Assembly: GCA_963678675.1 (NCBI GenBank)
Contig: OY783191.1
Span: 16,707,096 to 16,771,095, forward strand
DNA from: Xiphydria camelus
Taxonomy: Eukaryota > Arthropoda > Insecta > Hymenoptera > Xiphydriidae
DNA length: 64,000 bases
Direction: 5' to 3'
The first letter of the stretch is position 1. Every line of letters starts with the position of its first letter. Below the pieces are notes generated by a model, which did no database searches, was not told the DNA's origin, and saw only the letters and a program-made list of their open reading frames with translations. A program made the position numbers and the translations under genes. Shown here in pieces: positions 12,134 through 22,513 of this stretch.

Positions 12134-12600
12134 TTGGAACCAATTGCGAATACCGCCTTCTGTCACTAATGCTCGTACATAATTTAAATTTTGAGACATC
12201 CTCTGGTAAAGCTCTGGATGGCGAGAACAAAAAGCTTCGAACCAGTGTCTCCCCGGTCGATCATTGACAAATGGATTTTCTATTCTTTTTTTAAAGCAAT
12301 AATTGTACACTATTTAACAACTGATCTCTGGTTAGGGGAAATCCGTTTTTACTCATAACAAAAATCCAATTAACTAGTCATTCATCTTCTTTTTTACCAA
12401 GTACACACTCTGGCCCTCTTCTGCAAATTGTGGGCTTTCTTGTTCCATTTTTCTTGGCCGCTAATGTTGATTTAGGAATATTAAATTTAACGCTGGCAGC
12501 ATTCAGAGATTGTCCTTCACTCACTTCCTTTAATGCTTTTTGTAAGTCTGCTTCTGTATATTTTATGTTCTTTGGTGATTTACCCCTTTAAAAAATGAGT
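12134..12600 (-). pseudogene. N-terminal DNA-binding part of the pogo-like transposase
   Basis: Reading down from about 12590, the frame gives a Psq-like helix-turn-helix (LNAASVKFNIPKSTLAAK), a stop just after GKKEDE near 12380, then WIFVMSKNGFPLTRDQLL. A frame change near 12290 is followed by a CENPB-type second helix domain ending RALVTEGGIRNWFQ at the edge of the foldback insertion. In the family this part recognises the element's own ends. Confidence 0.8.
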
Positions 12601-12706
12601 AAAAATTAAAAAAGGTCAACATTTTCAAGTGATTAATAATTTTTTTTAGTAATAAAAACAATAATTATGAGTAAAAAAACGATTTAATTCAAAATATTGT
12701 TAGGTT

Positions 12707-12956
12707 TGTGGCGACCCATCGCGCTACGGCGCCCCGCCGCCAGGTGGCGCCACCCGTCGACTCCACGGCTTTCGGCTTCTCGTTAGTCGTCCAACAACGG
12801 GCAAGTTTCTATATAAGACCGCAACTGCCCGTCTCTCACCGAGGACCACAGAGCGTCTAAGGCAGGAGTCGGCCTAGCCTTACTGACGAGTCCACAGGCC
12901 GACTCCGGGACGAAACGCTCCGCCGATAAGATGGCCACCACATCCTTTTCGCCACA
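12707..12956 (+). repeat. Left LTR of the TRIM
   Basis: 250 bp, TG...CA ends. A TATATAAG box lies at 12810-12817, about 100 bases inside, where a U3/R promoter is expected. Confidence 0.9.
12810..12817 (+). promoter_or_regulatory. TATA box in the left LTR
   Basis: TATATAAG, repeated at 13446-13453 in the right LTR. Transcription would start about 30 bases downstream, near the CGCAACTGCCCG segment. Confidence 0.6.
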
Positions 12957-12957
12957 T

Positions 12958-12975
12958 TGGTGACCCCGACGTGAT
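12958..12975 (+). other. Primer binding site, tRNA-Trp type
   Basis: TGGTGACCCCGACGTGAT starts two bases after the left LTR. It is complementary to the 3' end of animal tRNA-Trp (…CACGTCGGGGTCACCA). Confidence 0.85.
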
Positions 12976-13329
12976 CCAGCGGAGAAGATCATCATCCTGC
13001 AGCATACCTTCTGGACCAAGGGAACTCCCATGACAAGGACACCTTGATCTCTGGAAGCAGAACCGACGTCACGCTGACGGCACGGCACGTGTACACGCCC
13101 CGGCACGGCACACTCACGCCCCGGCACGGCACATGTGTACACGCCCCGTCATGACGTCACGGCTCACACACTCAGGATCGATCTCTCACACGCTGCGACG
13201 AACATACCGGCGGAGTCTCCAACCCACGACGTTCCAGCCACACGCAGTCACGCTCACAGCCAAGCCGTCGCCACACACACACACACCACTTCTTCCGCCT
13301 CGTTCCGTCTGCATACATTAGACGTCACT

Positions 13330-13340
13330 AGGGGGGGAGT
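13330..13340 (+). other. Polypurine tract of the TRIM
   Basis: AGGGGGGGAGT lies immediately before the right LTR (13343), the usual place for the plus-strand primer. Confidence 0.8.
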
Positions 13341-13342
13341 AC

Positions 13343-13592
13343 TGTGGCGACCCATCGCGCTACGGCGCCCCGCCGCCAAGTGGCGCCACCCGTCGACTCC
13401 ACGGCTTTCGGCTTCTCGTTAGTGGTCCAACAACGGGCAAGTTTCTATATAAGACCGCAACTGCCCGTCTCTCACCGAGGACCACAGAGCGTCTAAGGCA
13501 GGAGTCGGCCTAGCCTTACTGACGAGTCCACAGGCCGACTCCGGGACGAAACGCTCCGCCGATAAGATGGCGACCACATCCTTTTCGCCACA
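13343..13592 (+). repeat. Right LTR of the TRIM
   Basis: 250 bp, three differences by eye from the left LTR (a CCAAG for CCAGG, TTAGTGG for TTAGTCG, and ATGGCGA for ATGGCCA). Confidence 0.9.
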
Positions 13593-14282
13593 GGTTATAA
13601 AGTCTGGCCAGAGATGTTAAGTACAAACTGGGCCGACACCAATGTTGCAGCCCCCATATATATACCCCACATTTTTTTATACTATTCATTTTTTTTGTTA
13701 AAATCAATTATTTCAATAAAACATATGATTGTTTATGGACACATACGTGTACTTTTTAATCGATTTTGTACTTACTTTTTGCAACTTAGAGACTTTTGCG
13801 ACATGGTGTCTCCCTAACCTAAACACTAAAACGTGACCATGCGAGACCGCCAAATTGTTGATGGTCGGATCTTTCGATTTTCACGGATTTATTAAATATA
13901 CCTAACCTTGCTGCAGGGCGACAACTTTTTGCACCTACAATCCGCAGATACTATAGATCGCGACATTTTTAACGGTCGGTAATTTGCAAAAAAATTAAAT
14001 TACTACCCCGACAGCAAAGCGTGGATTTACACGCTAGCCGCACGCAGTGCTGCCACGTAGTGGCACCACTATGGTCTCACCGTGGCGTGATCGCGTGGCG
14101 TACACAAACTAAAAGCACCGTGGCTACACAGTGAACACACTGAGTGGTTCACAGCGTAAAGACACAGTAGTTACACTCAGTGCAGTCAAGGTGCCTTTTT
14201 GACGTGCACACTTCGTAAATTTACCGACAATGAATGTCGGTAACTTCATTGTCTTCACAAAATTTTTAACACGTCGTTTGCT

Positions 14283-14344
14283 GCCGCCGGCTCCGATCGG
14301 AGCCAGTCGACACTTCGCGCCTGTGCCGCCGGCTCCGATCGGAG
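14283..14344. repeat. Two copies of a 20-bp unit with an internal palindrome
   Basis: GCCGCCGGCTCCGATCGGAG occurs at 14283-14302 and 14325-14344. Each holds the self-complementary CTCCGATCGGAG. A pair of identical palindromes 42 bases apart looks like a protein-binding site, though simple repeat expansion is also possible. Confidence 0.7.
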
Positions 14345-14911
14345 ACACATTGACGTGCACATTACATATAATTATTCAGTCTGTTACCGGCACTGAGCGC
14401 GATGCAATCAATCTAAAAGTGGCAGCGAATGTGTTAAATTAGAAAATAACAAAATTGATATAATAATAGGTTTGTTCCCAGAAAGCAATTTGTGACTAGT
14501 TACAAATTTTGATCTGCGGATGTGTGCGGTTGTAAATTTACAATTAATTGATTTCAAACCCCGATAGAAGAATTTTTAAATTAGAAAATAACAAAATTGA
14601 TATTATAATAATGTTTCAAACAGTGCAAATTGTACTGAATTATTTCATAAATAATGAATAATTAATTATCATAATCGCTACTGTTTTGAAAAAGAAAGTA
14701 TCAAATTATTCTAAAAAATTTAATGATATATATATATATATAAACCGGCCTTTACACAATGCAACACTGAGATATCTCGGCAAAAATATTTAAAATTTAG
14801 TTTACGTTTGACATAGCTCGAAATCGGCTTTCGGCTTTATCTCACTAGTCACAGTACTGTTGCTTTCAGGTATCGATATTATATGTATAACTTAGTCGAC
14901 TTCCACCACAA

Positions 14912-15075
14912 AGAGTCGATGGCGCAATTGGTAGAATGCGAGAAGCGTTCCCAGTCTTCTAAAGATCGCAGGTTCGAGTCCTGGCCGGGTCGGGTTTGAG
15001 AAAAAAAAACCGACACTCTCTCTCTCTAGTAGGCGGATAAGGCAGGCGGGAAATCCTACTTTATCGCCCCCTTTT
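14912..15075 (+). ncRNA. tRNA-derived Pol III cassette (SINE-like)
   Basis: 14920-14931 (TGGCGCAATTGG) fits the A box and 14971-14981 (GGTTCGAGTCC) fits the B box, at tRNA-like spacing. The T-arm stem CAGG...CCTG pairs, but the acceptor stem and anticodon arm do not fold properly, so it is not a working tRNA gene. A T run that could end Pol III transcription lies at 15071-15075, giving a transcript of about 160 bases. Confidence 0.6.
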
Positions 15076-15370
15076 TGCAAAATTCTACTTTTACCATCGT
15101 ACTTACACTGCGTGACTGCAGTGTGGCTTCACGGTGCACAGACAGATGGACACCCCAGTGCATGCACTCGAATGCACCGCGTGAAAGCAGGGTGCAGTCA
15201 CTGTGGTGCCACTTTGCTATCGGGGTACATTTAAAATAATAGTAAAAGGTATACAAACTGGGAGGGGTACACAAACTGGGCCGTTGACGGTAGTCGGCCG
15301 TAGTCTGCCATAGGTCGGCCGACTGATTATTCGGACGAATGCGGCTCCAGTGGACGGCCAGCCTTGTCAC

Positions 15371-17734
15371 TACTTCATATAAATTCGGTTAATATCATTT
15401 TCTGTAATTGTGGTCAATGTTACATCCCCGGTTAAAGTTAGGTCACCTTACGGTATAATGTACCTTTTGGATTTTTCTTCGTCATCCACGAGTAATTTAA
15501 AAGAACTTCGGATTATCCGAGTTTTATTTTTATCCGAGGTACCCTTGGTCCCAATTACCTCGGGTAATCGAGAGTCTACTATACTTATATTTAAATTTGA
15601 CGGGGCCCCCGCGGAAACATAGCCGTCACCCAGATATGGGTGACGTAGTGTTCAACGTGTTAAAAAATGTTTAAGTACGTTTTGTGCGCTAATTTAAACG
15701 ATACTTGTTAAAGAATTTTTTCAGAAATCACGCTTGTTTGGAAGATATATGCTACTGTCCACTGTGATTGGGACACCCCGTATATGGTAAAGAAATAAAA
15801 TACACCTTTAAGAGACAGAAGCCTATAAAAGTGTGAAAAAAGTAAAAGTTATTTTTACTATAAGAAACCTGTGCTTTTCTTCTATATACATTTGGTATAA
15901 TAGTTCCGGGCACTACACTCTATATAAAAATTAAAAATATAAGAAATTATAAGGGAAACAATTCAAAAGAAAGTTGAATATGAAATAAAATTTTCTTTAT
16001 CTTTATTCGTATGTCAAAATCGATATTTTGAAAAACAATATTAACATTTATTTAAACAAAAAATGTCAAAAAATCATTTTCTGCCATTTTATCTTACATA
16101 AAATAGGAAACACTATACTTAAATTTTTGTTCCACTTCGTTTCATTTCCGAAAGGAGTACGACTTTCGTTCCGAGTACGACTTATGCGATTTCTTGTACC
16201 CCCTTAAACAAAAGTTCAGCAGCTATAAGAAAATATATCTTATTTTTCAAATTGATCAAGTTTCATTAAGATCAGTAACGCATGCCTCCAAAGGATTTCG
16301 TTGTTAAAGAATAACTCTCTTTCCATTAGACGTATTTAAATAATTACCTTTTAATGAAAGGCTCGTAATGAGCTGTGATTTGGATTAAAAGAGAACACAG
16401 CATATAAATACAGATTCATAAATGAATGAACTGCAACGCCGTTCCTAATCTCTTATACACTCAACTAATCCGTACTCTTTACTCGATCTTCAAAAAATGC
16501 ACCATTATCACAGAGATCAAATACGTCTCGCTTCTAGAGTTACTTTAATTTTATTCAAATACATCATCAAGAAATGAAAAGTCGTAGAGTGTACAACAAG
16601 ATATTCTTCTATGATCACATTTCTCCTGTAGGTCCTGTATATTTTATATTAATCCTGTTCATCTCTAAAGAAAATAAATGTGAGACTTAAAATCTATTTT
16701 AAAAAATCAATATTTACTTCAATATTATATGTACGGGTAAAACAATTGCTGACATGATCTCTCCTTACTTTATTGACGCAATAAGCTACAAGCATTTTTA
16801 TCGTATGTACCATTTCTTTAATTTCTCCATTTCATTGGTATTAATTTGTTAATGTAATAATAAACTATCAATTATTACTTACGAGAAATAACATGTTTAT
16901 CATTTGCATATTTAATTACTGAATAGTTCGATTCTTAATTACTCAATAGTTCTGATTGATTTCAGTGCTATTGTTTCTGTTTTAAGCTGTCAAATACGGA
17001 CAATATGAAATTCATTACATATACTGACTAACAAGTTTCTTTTTCTTATATATTATATGTATAGAGCACAAGCAGAAATAAATACGAATATTATAATATT
17101 ATCAGCCTGTTATTCTTTAGACTATAGTCGGCATCAAGCCATTTTTATGATATTGATAACGTATTATGTACAGGAACCTAAACGGAGTGATTTTGGGCTG
17201 TTTTAATCAACGGACTGCAATATTTATTTCGGCATTTTATTGCGTCGTATTCTTGTAAATAAATATCATTTCGAACCTCCTTTAAATTTAATGGCACCGA
17301 CTCTCAAGGGTGATATAACTAAAGAATTTACTCGTTAGACATATCATTAATTAGGTATACGTAGTTACGCAAGATGAAACTACGTCATATATATATCGAT
17401 GATATCCCTCTGATACTGTCGGTTTTATTTACCAGAAAGGTTCCCTCGAGTTGAGAAAATCGATTCTACTTTGCATAAGTACGTCTAATTTTTATTGATT
17501 TGAATGGCAAGACAGGACCTTCGATTCGTTCTTTGCGGAAAAATACTGATCAGAGATGCACAATGAGGCTATAATAAATGAGGCTATGAGGAAAATATGA
17601 TGTCAATTATTATCATTTTACACCCCAAGAGCATCATTCTTTCAGTATCAATACTGCTCAATTACTAATTAATAATTATAATAATAATAAATAATATTAT
17701 AATTTGTCATGTTGTAAATGTTGAAATATGCAGA
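15371..17734. other. No gene recognised
   Basis: AT-rich and apparently unique. A small hairpin (CGTCACCCA, GATA, TGGGTGACG) lies at 15624-15645. No reading frame with recognisable protein features was seen on either strand. Confidence 0.5.
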
Positions 17735-17994
17735 GTGAATTTTCTATGGTCCGGAGCTCGGACGTACCTATCGCAACCAATGGAGAGTCACCCCTCTATT
17801 TCCCCTTGCGTCGAATATACCGCTCTTCCCGAGTTAAGCAAGGACTCACAGCCAATACTGTTCTCGACCCACCTCAGCCGATTATGGCCCAATTTACGCT
17901 TGCGAGGAACAGTTTATCTAGCACAAGGGGAAATAGGGAAGGGTTACTTCTTACATAATGGTCGCGTCAGAGCTCAAGACCTTAGAAAATTCAC
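17735..17994. repeat. 260-bp imperfect foldback element
   Basis: The left end GTGAATTTTCTATGGTCC and the right end, inverted GTGAATTTTCTAAGGTCT, are followed by matching GAGCTC and by TATTTCCCCTTG in both arms. It is GC-richer than its surroundings. Two overlapping open frames cross it; they are explained by the foldback and resemble no protein I know. It is probably a MITE, and its transcript would fold into a long hairpin. Confidence 0.65.
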
Positions 17995-19323
17995 CCGGTA
18001 TACTCGTGTTCTGTAATTTTTTTATAACATTGCATTCGCATAGAAACTATCTTAATATAATATATTGCCGATAGGACATAGTGTCCGAATGTCGATCATC
18101 ATCTTATTTTTTACATTAACGGGATATCTTTTAATGTTGTCAAATGAATTTATTTATTAATATTGCAATAACATAGGAATTAATGAGTAATACAACGGTA
18201 GCTAAATCGATATTACTTATGACACCCCGTTGAATGTACAATTCAACGTGCACAGATATTAATTTATGAACGAACAAAGACCCGATTTTCCATTTTCGAC
18301 AGTATGGATAAGTGCAACACGCTCTACTTCCGAGTTTCGATAACTTTTCTTAATTAAGCGTGCAGGCTCTCGAATATCTCTTAAGTCAATGATAGAACGT
18401 AGGGCAAGCGGAAGCAAATTGTTTGCTTTCGATGTGTTGACATGAGTAGGTATAGATATACAATATAAGCATTTTAATTGCATTTTTTATGATGTTATGC
18501 ACAGTTGTGAAAGACTAGTTACATTATCGCGCACTTACAGCGTTTTTCCGACGTCACTATATGTAGCAATCATGCGAATATAAATGGGAACGGTAGTCAT
18601 AGAACAGAGTTCTTCCTCTATGCCACAAACTCTGAAGAGACACGAGTTCGCAAGAGATGAAGAATAGGTGACAGACGCTTTCAATGGAAAACTTCTATTC
18701 TCATAGGCGTTCTCACTTGCACGCTCATGTTTCCTGTGGATAGCTAACCTAGGAATTGTTCGAACTTTTTCTTGCCCTACAAGACTTTACTACGTACCAC
18801 CTTATACGTTATTTTAATTTTGAATACTGATGATTATTATCAGTAACTGAAAGACTTATATACTGCATTCAACATTTTCAGTTATGGCTAAGTTAAGTAC
18901 ATCTGACCACTTGACTTAAAATGTGTAAGGAAGAGTGCAGACCCCTTTATAGTAAATATACTATAAAGGGGTCTGCACTCTTCTTAAATTATATTTATAA
19001 TATATTCTATTTCATTTCCCACTTGGTAACGATTGCGTCGTTTTCATTTGCAGTTTAAAATCTATTGGCATTATATGTGATTCAATCTGTTGTTTAGATA
19101 AAGCAAAATAAGCTAAAAAAGATAAAGCAAAATTGGTTGCATTCGTAACGTATTTTTCCTTGAGAAAATTGTATTCGTGCGTGATACTGATTAAAAAATA
19201 GATTACAGTTCAGACTTTATTCAAACTTAAAAGGTTGTTGAACATTACCAAATTCTCATTAGGTGCAGTGGAACTTAATGGAGTTAATAGGCACGATGTT
19301 AATTTACAAATTCCTTTTCTTCA
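17995..19323. other. No gene recognised
   Basis: AT-rich unique sequence, apart from the perfect hairpin at 18931-18982. Confidence 0.5.
18931..18982. repeat. Perfect 24-bp hairpin with 4-base loop
   Basis: 18931-18954 (AAGAGTGCAGACCCC...) is exactly complementary to 18959-18982, with loop AATA. It stands alone in unique DNA. Confidence 0.9.
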
Positions 19324-19774
19324 AAGGGCCTAGCGGAATAAGCATGTGAAATCTGCCCCCACGTGTATCAGCACCAAATTTATATGATCGATAGGCATTC
19401 TATGAGAAACTAAATCTCCTAAATTTTTAGACCCCTAATCGCTATAGGTGGGAGTTATGAGGGGGGGAAGTAAAATAAAAAACAGCTTTTTCTCCGGAAC
19501 GGCTCGACCGATTTTCATGAAAAAAATATATGTTACTCTTTCTGAAGAGCCAATTCCAAAAAAAAATATTGAATTTTTTTTGAAAATTCGCCCAAAAAAA
19601 TTTATGAAGTTTTGAAACAATTTTTTTATGTTAGAATTAATCGGAACACCTCCAATTCTTTTCTCATTTTTTTCTTTGGAATGTCCTTAATAACATAATT
19701 TTTCCAATTTCATCGGAAGTGTACCCCACTGAAAAATATTAACAAATGTACACGGCTCATCACCTACCTACGGC

Positions 19775-19777
<3 letters not shown>

Positions 19778-19845
<68 letters not shown>
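19778..19845. repeat. (TA)n microsatellite
   Basis: About 65 bases of uninterrupted TA repeat in the left arm of the element. The right arm has a short TA run at the matching place, into which the MITE went. Confidence 0.9.
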
Positions 19846-19847
<2 letters not shown>

Positions 19848-20004
19848 ATACACTGTACACTCACTACAAAGGAATTTTTCCACTTTTATGATAATTCGGC
19901 ATATGATAATTGTTAATTTTTTGGAACAGTCTTTCAATGATATTATTTATTTATTTATTATTATTTCAATGCTTCCTTTACTATGAACGAGCTCGCATCT
20001 CACG

Positions 20005-21860
20005 ATGTTATGTAATAAATGTCGAATTTCTATTTACAAGAAACAGGAAAAAAATAACTCAGATTCAGAAAGCGTATCATCGTCTGATGGATCAGTATTC
20101 GAAGTAACGCTTAAAACAAATGAAACTAAGGAGTACGTTGAAATTCCGATTGAAAGAACGGTTGCTACTCATAAATGTTGTTGTTTTTTAGACGAACAAT
20201 ATCACTGTAGTTCCTGACGAAGCACGAATGCAATGTTACAGGAAGAAAAAAATTTTTATTCCAGTTGGGAATAGATGTAGAACTCATCTGATTAAGAACC
20301 GGCTTTACGAAGAGGATCTAAACAACTTAAAAGTGCATTGTAATACTTCTAAGCTCAGTGTCTCAGACTTAGCAAAGATAATGGAAACTTTTTCCTTGAA
20401 ATGTGATTCAACGTTGTATGATAAACTTGGTGATTCAAGTATTTCAAAAGAGCAAATTCAAGTATTTACAGGACTATCTTGGGACAATCTTATTGAACTG
20501 AGAGACATGATGGTTTCCATGCGAAATAGGGAGTCGCGGTCTATAATGCAAGCCCTCATTGTATTTCTTTTCAAACTCCGAACCGGAAATTCCAACAAGA
20601 TGTTAGCTTCTATATTAGGTATAGAACATGAACAGACGATTTCAGATTACTGTGCTAGCGCAGTTACATCATTTGAAAATGATATCTTACCAACTCGTTT
20701 CGGCATTCAAAGTATTAACAGAGCCGACCTTTTGAAAAACCATACAACGAAAATCGCAAAAAAGTTGTTCAACGCGGACTCCTTATTTTTAATTTGTGAT
20801 GGTACTTATGCACGACACCAAAAAGTACAAATAATGAATATCAAAGAAAATCTTTCTCTGGCCAAAAGAAAGTTCCTCTTTGCAAGTAGATATGCTCGGA
20901 CCTTATCCTGCCAATGAAAATGATGCAAAAATTGTAGATTCTATCATTCAAGACGAGAATGGTTTATGTGCATTACTAGAAAAGAAAGATATATTTGTAC
21001 TCGATCGCGGTTTTCGAGATATAAAACAATATCTCGAAGATAAACATTTCGGAGTATTGATGCCTGCTTTGATAGGGAAGCGCAAGCAATTGACGACTCA
21101 AGAATCTAACCAATCTCGTTTTGTGACTAAAATTCGCTGAGTGGTTGAATCTGTTCACGGCATTCTCAAACAAAAATATCGTCTTCTAGATCACAAAATT
21201 GACAACAAACTGATACCTAAAGTTGGAGTTTCTTTTAGAATTGCCTCAATTTTTAATAACTCGTACGGCAAAAGGCTACAATCTGATGTAGAATACACGG
21301 ATGAAATTTTAGAAAGAATGCACAGTCAGAATGGCACGGAAAATGATCTAGCTACCGAGGCAGAGTAAGAGACGAAAGGTTGGATCCGGCGAAAGGTTCT
21401 TTTCAAAACTCTCACTTCTGACGAAATCCTTGACTTTCCAGAAATGACCGAAAAGGAATTGAAGATTCTTTTTACTGGATCATACCAACTTTCCCAAGCT
21501 GTATCGTATTTAGCCGAAATGATAGATGAAGATGGAAAAGTTGTTTTCGAATATGTGATGGCTGAACCAAATGTGCTCCAATTCAAAGTACCATCTCGAC
21601 ACATTTCTCGGACATTATATAGATGCTTCATTAGGTACAAACCTAACAGTATCGGGATTTCTGGCATAATAAACTATGCATGTGAATGTGCTAATGGCCG
21701 AAGAACAGTTGGATGCTGTTCTCACATTGCTGCTATTGTGTATTATTTATCAAATGCAAGATACTTATCAAAAATTATTCGACCAGCTGAAATACTGAGT
21801 AAAATGTTCATGAAAAATGGAATCGTTCCAGTAGAAGATGAAAACAGTGACGAGGATTAA
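20005..21860 (+). pseudogene. DDE_Tnp_4-like transposase with C-terminal SWIM zinc finger
   Basis: The frame starts at ATG 20005 (MLCNKCRISIYKKQEKN). The core keeps the expected acidic residues in order: LFLICDGTYARHQ (near 20800), GPYPANENDAKIVDSI (near 20920), FVLDRGFRDIKQ (near 21005) and VVESVHGILKQKYRLL (near 21150), matching the D...D...E layout of IS5-type nucleases. Near the C-terminus YACECANGRRTVGCCSHIA has the CxC...CxH spacing of a SWIM zinc finger, then an acidic tail ends at 21860. Breaks: a frame change near 20195, one near 20820, a small loss before VDMLGPY (20880), an in-frame TGA at 21138-21140 where the family has tryptophan, and TAA at 21366-21368. Frame is otherwise kept, so the copy died fairly recently. 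Confidence 0.8.
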
Positions 21861-22136
21861 AATTGTTTTTTCATTGAGTATTTGTAACTATATGTAAGTA
21901 TTTATAAGTGAGAGGCCAGAAGACTTACAGAAATGAAGCACCCCGTCTCGTGAGATGCGAGCTCGTTCATAGTATGCTAAAGGAAGCATTGAAATAATAA
22001 TAAATAAATAAATAATATCATTGAAAAACTGTTCCAAAAAATTAACAATTATCATACGCCGAATTATCATAAAAGTGGAAAAATTCCTTTGTAGTGAGTG
22101 TACAGTGTATATCACATATATATATATATATACATA

Positions 22137-22513
22137 CAGGGTGTAACAAAATAAGTGTAAAACATTTCAGGGGGTGATTCCTCATCGAAAAAGGGATAGG
22201 GTCTTTCATATAAAGAAACTTCATTTGAGCATCCCTTGTTAAGATACAGCCCCTTAAAGGGGGTATATAAAATTTGTTTTAAAATTTTTTTCACAAACAC
22301 TAAAAAAGTTACAAAATTGAAATTAACGTGACATTTTCTACTATCAAAAAGACACTTAGCCAGTAATTTATTTGGTTTACCCCATGGTTGTAAAGGATGG
22401 AAAACGCAACGCAAGGGATGCTCAAATGAAGTTTCTTTATATGAAAGACCCTATCCCTTTTTCGATGAGGAATCACCCCCTGAAATGTTTTACACTTATT
22501 TTGTTACACCCTG
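22137..22513. mobile_element. 377-bp MITE with perfect 103-bp inverted repeats, TA flanks
   Basis: The ends are CAGGGTGTAACAAAATAAG, and by eye the arms are identical for the first 103 bases. TA borders both sides. It lies in the right arm of the long-TIR transposon. Identical arms mean a recent insertion. The ACAGGGTGT ends and TA target are typical of Tc1/mariner-type MITEs. Confidence 0.88.

Larger units (their letters stand above)
7782..12600 (-). pseudogene. pogo/Tigger-type transposase (CENPB/jerky-like), broken
   Basis: Read on the minus strand, the parts come in family order. First is a Psq-type helix-turn-helix at about 12590-12400 (KYTEADLQKALKEVSEG). Next is a second DNA-binding region at 12290-12137 (NDRPGRHWFEAFCSRHPEL). 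Then, beyond a 1,975-bp insertion, comes the DDE_1 core at 10155-9425, and last a lysine-rich C-terminal tail to 7782. The insertion falls in the codons after WFQ; taking it out joins WFQ directly to EVRNYL in frame. The gene is dead apart from the insertion: a TGA/TAG-type stop near 12395, a frame break near 9990, an in-frame TAG near 9835, a break near 9420 and two more in the tail (about 8755 and 8500). Predicted proteins of this type in insects often carry misleading database names. No host role is suggested. Confidence 0.85.
12707..13592 (+). mobile_element. TRIM: miniature LTR retrotransposon, 886 bp
   Basis: Two 250-bp direct repeats (12707-12956 and 13343-13592), each starting TGTGGCGACC and ending TTCGCCACA, enclose 386 bp with no protein-coding capacity. 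A tRNA-Trp-type primer site follows the left repeat and a G-rich polypurine tract precedes the right one. GGTT flanks both sides (12703-12706 and 13593-13596). By eye the two LTRs differ at three positions, so the insertion is recent. It must rely on reverse transcriptase and integrase from elsewhere. Frames called across it are products of GC-rich sequence. Confidence 0.92.
14006..15225. mobile_element. TA-flanked DNA element, 1,220 bp, CCCCGAYAGCAAAG ends
   Basis: The left end is CCCCGACAGCAAAG and the right end, inverted, is CCCCGATAGCAAAG. TA lies outside each end (14004-14005 and 15226-15227). Subterminal sequence on both sides is made of short GTG/CAC-rich variants (GTGGCACCAC, TGCAGTCAC) that could be transposase sites. 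There is no transposase. It contains a tRNA-like cassette at 14912-15075 and a repeated palindrome at 14283-14344. Confidence 0.75.
7200..15363 (-). mobile_element. Composite pogo/Tigger-like element holding three later insertions
   Basis: A broken pogo-type transposase lies on the minus strand between two similar GC-rich inverted segments. The left one (7200-7325) contains GATTACCGTCAAAGTTCCAG then TTTGTGTAC. The right one (15240-15363, read inverted) contains GACTACCGTCAACGGCCCAG then TTTGTGTAC. Removing three internal insertions (10159-12133, 12707-13592, 14006-15225) leaves about 4.1 kb, reasonable for a pogo-type element with an intron. The exact outer ends and target duplication were not found, so the boundaries are approximate. 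Confidence 0.5.

Noticed and set aside
13133..13422. Open frames in the TRIM interior and right LTR
   Set aside because: They cross from interior to LTR, are threonine/histidine/proline-rich from CAC repeats, and match no retroelement protein; TRIMs are non-coding.
14912..14990. Functional tRNA gene
   Set aside because: The A and B boxes fit, but the acceptor and anticodon stems do not pair, so it is kept only as a tRNA-derived cassette.
17728..18016. Two overlapping 76- and 93-codon frames
   Set aside because: They are better explained by the 260-bp foldback; no protein resemblance.
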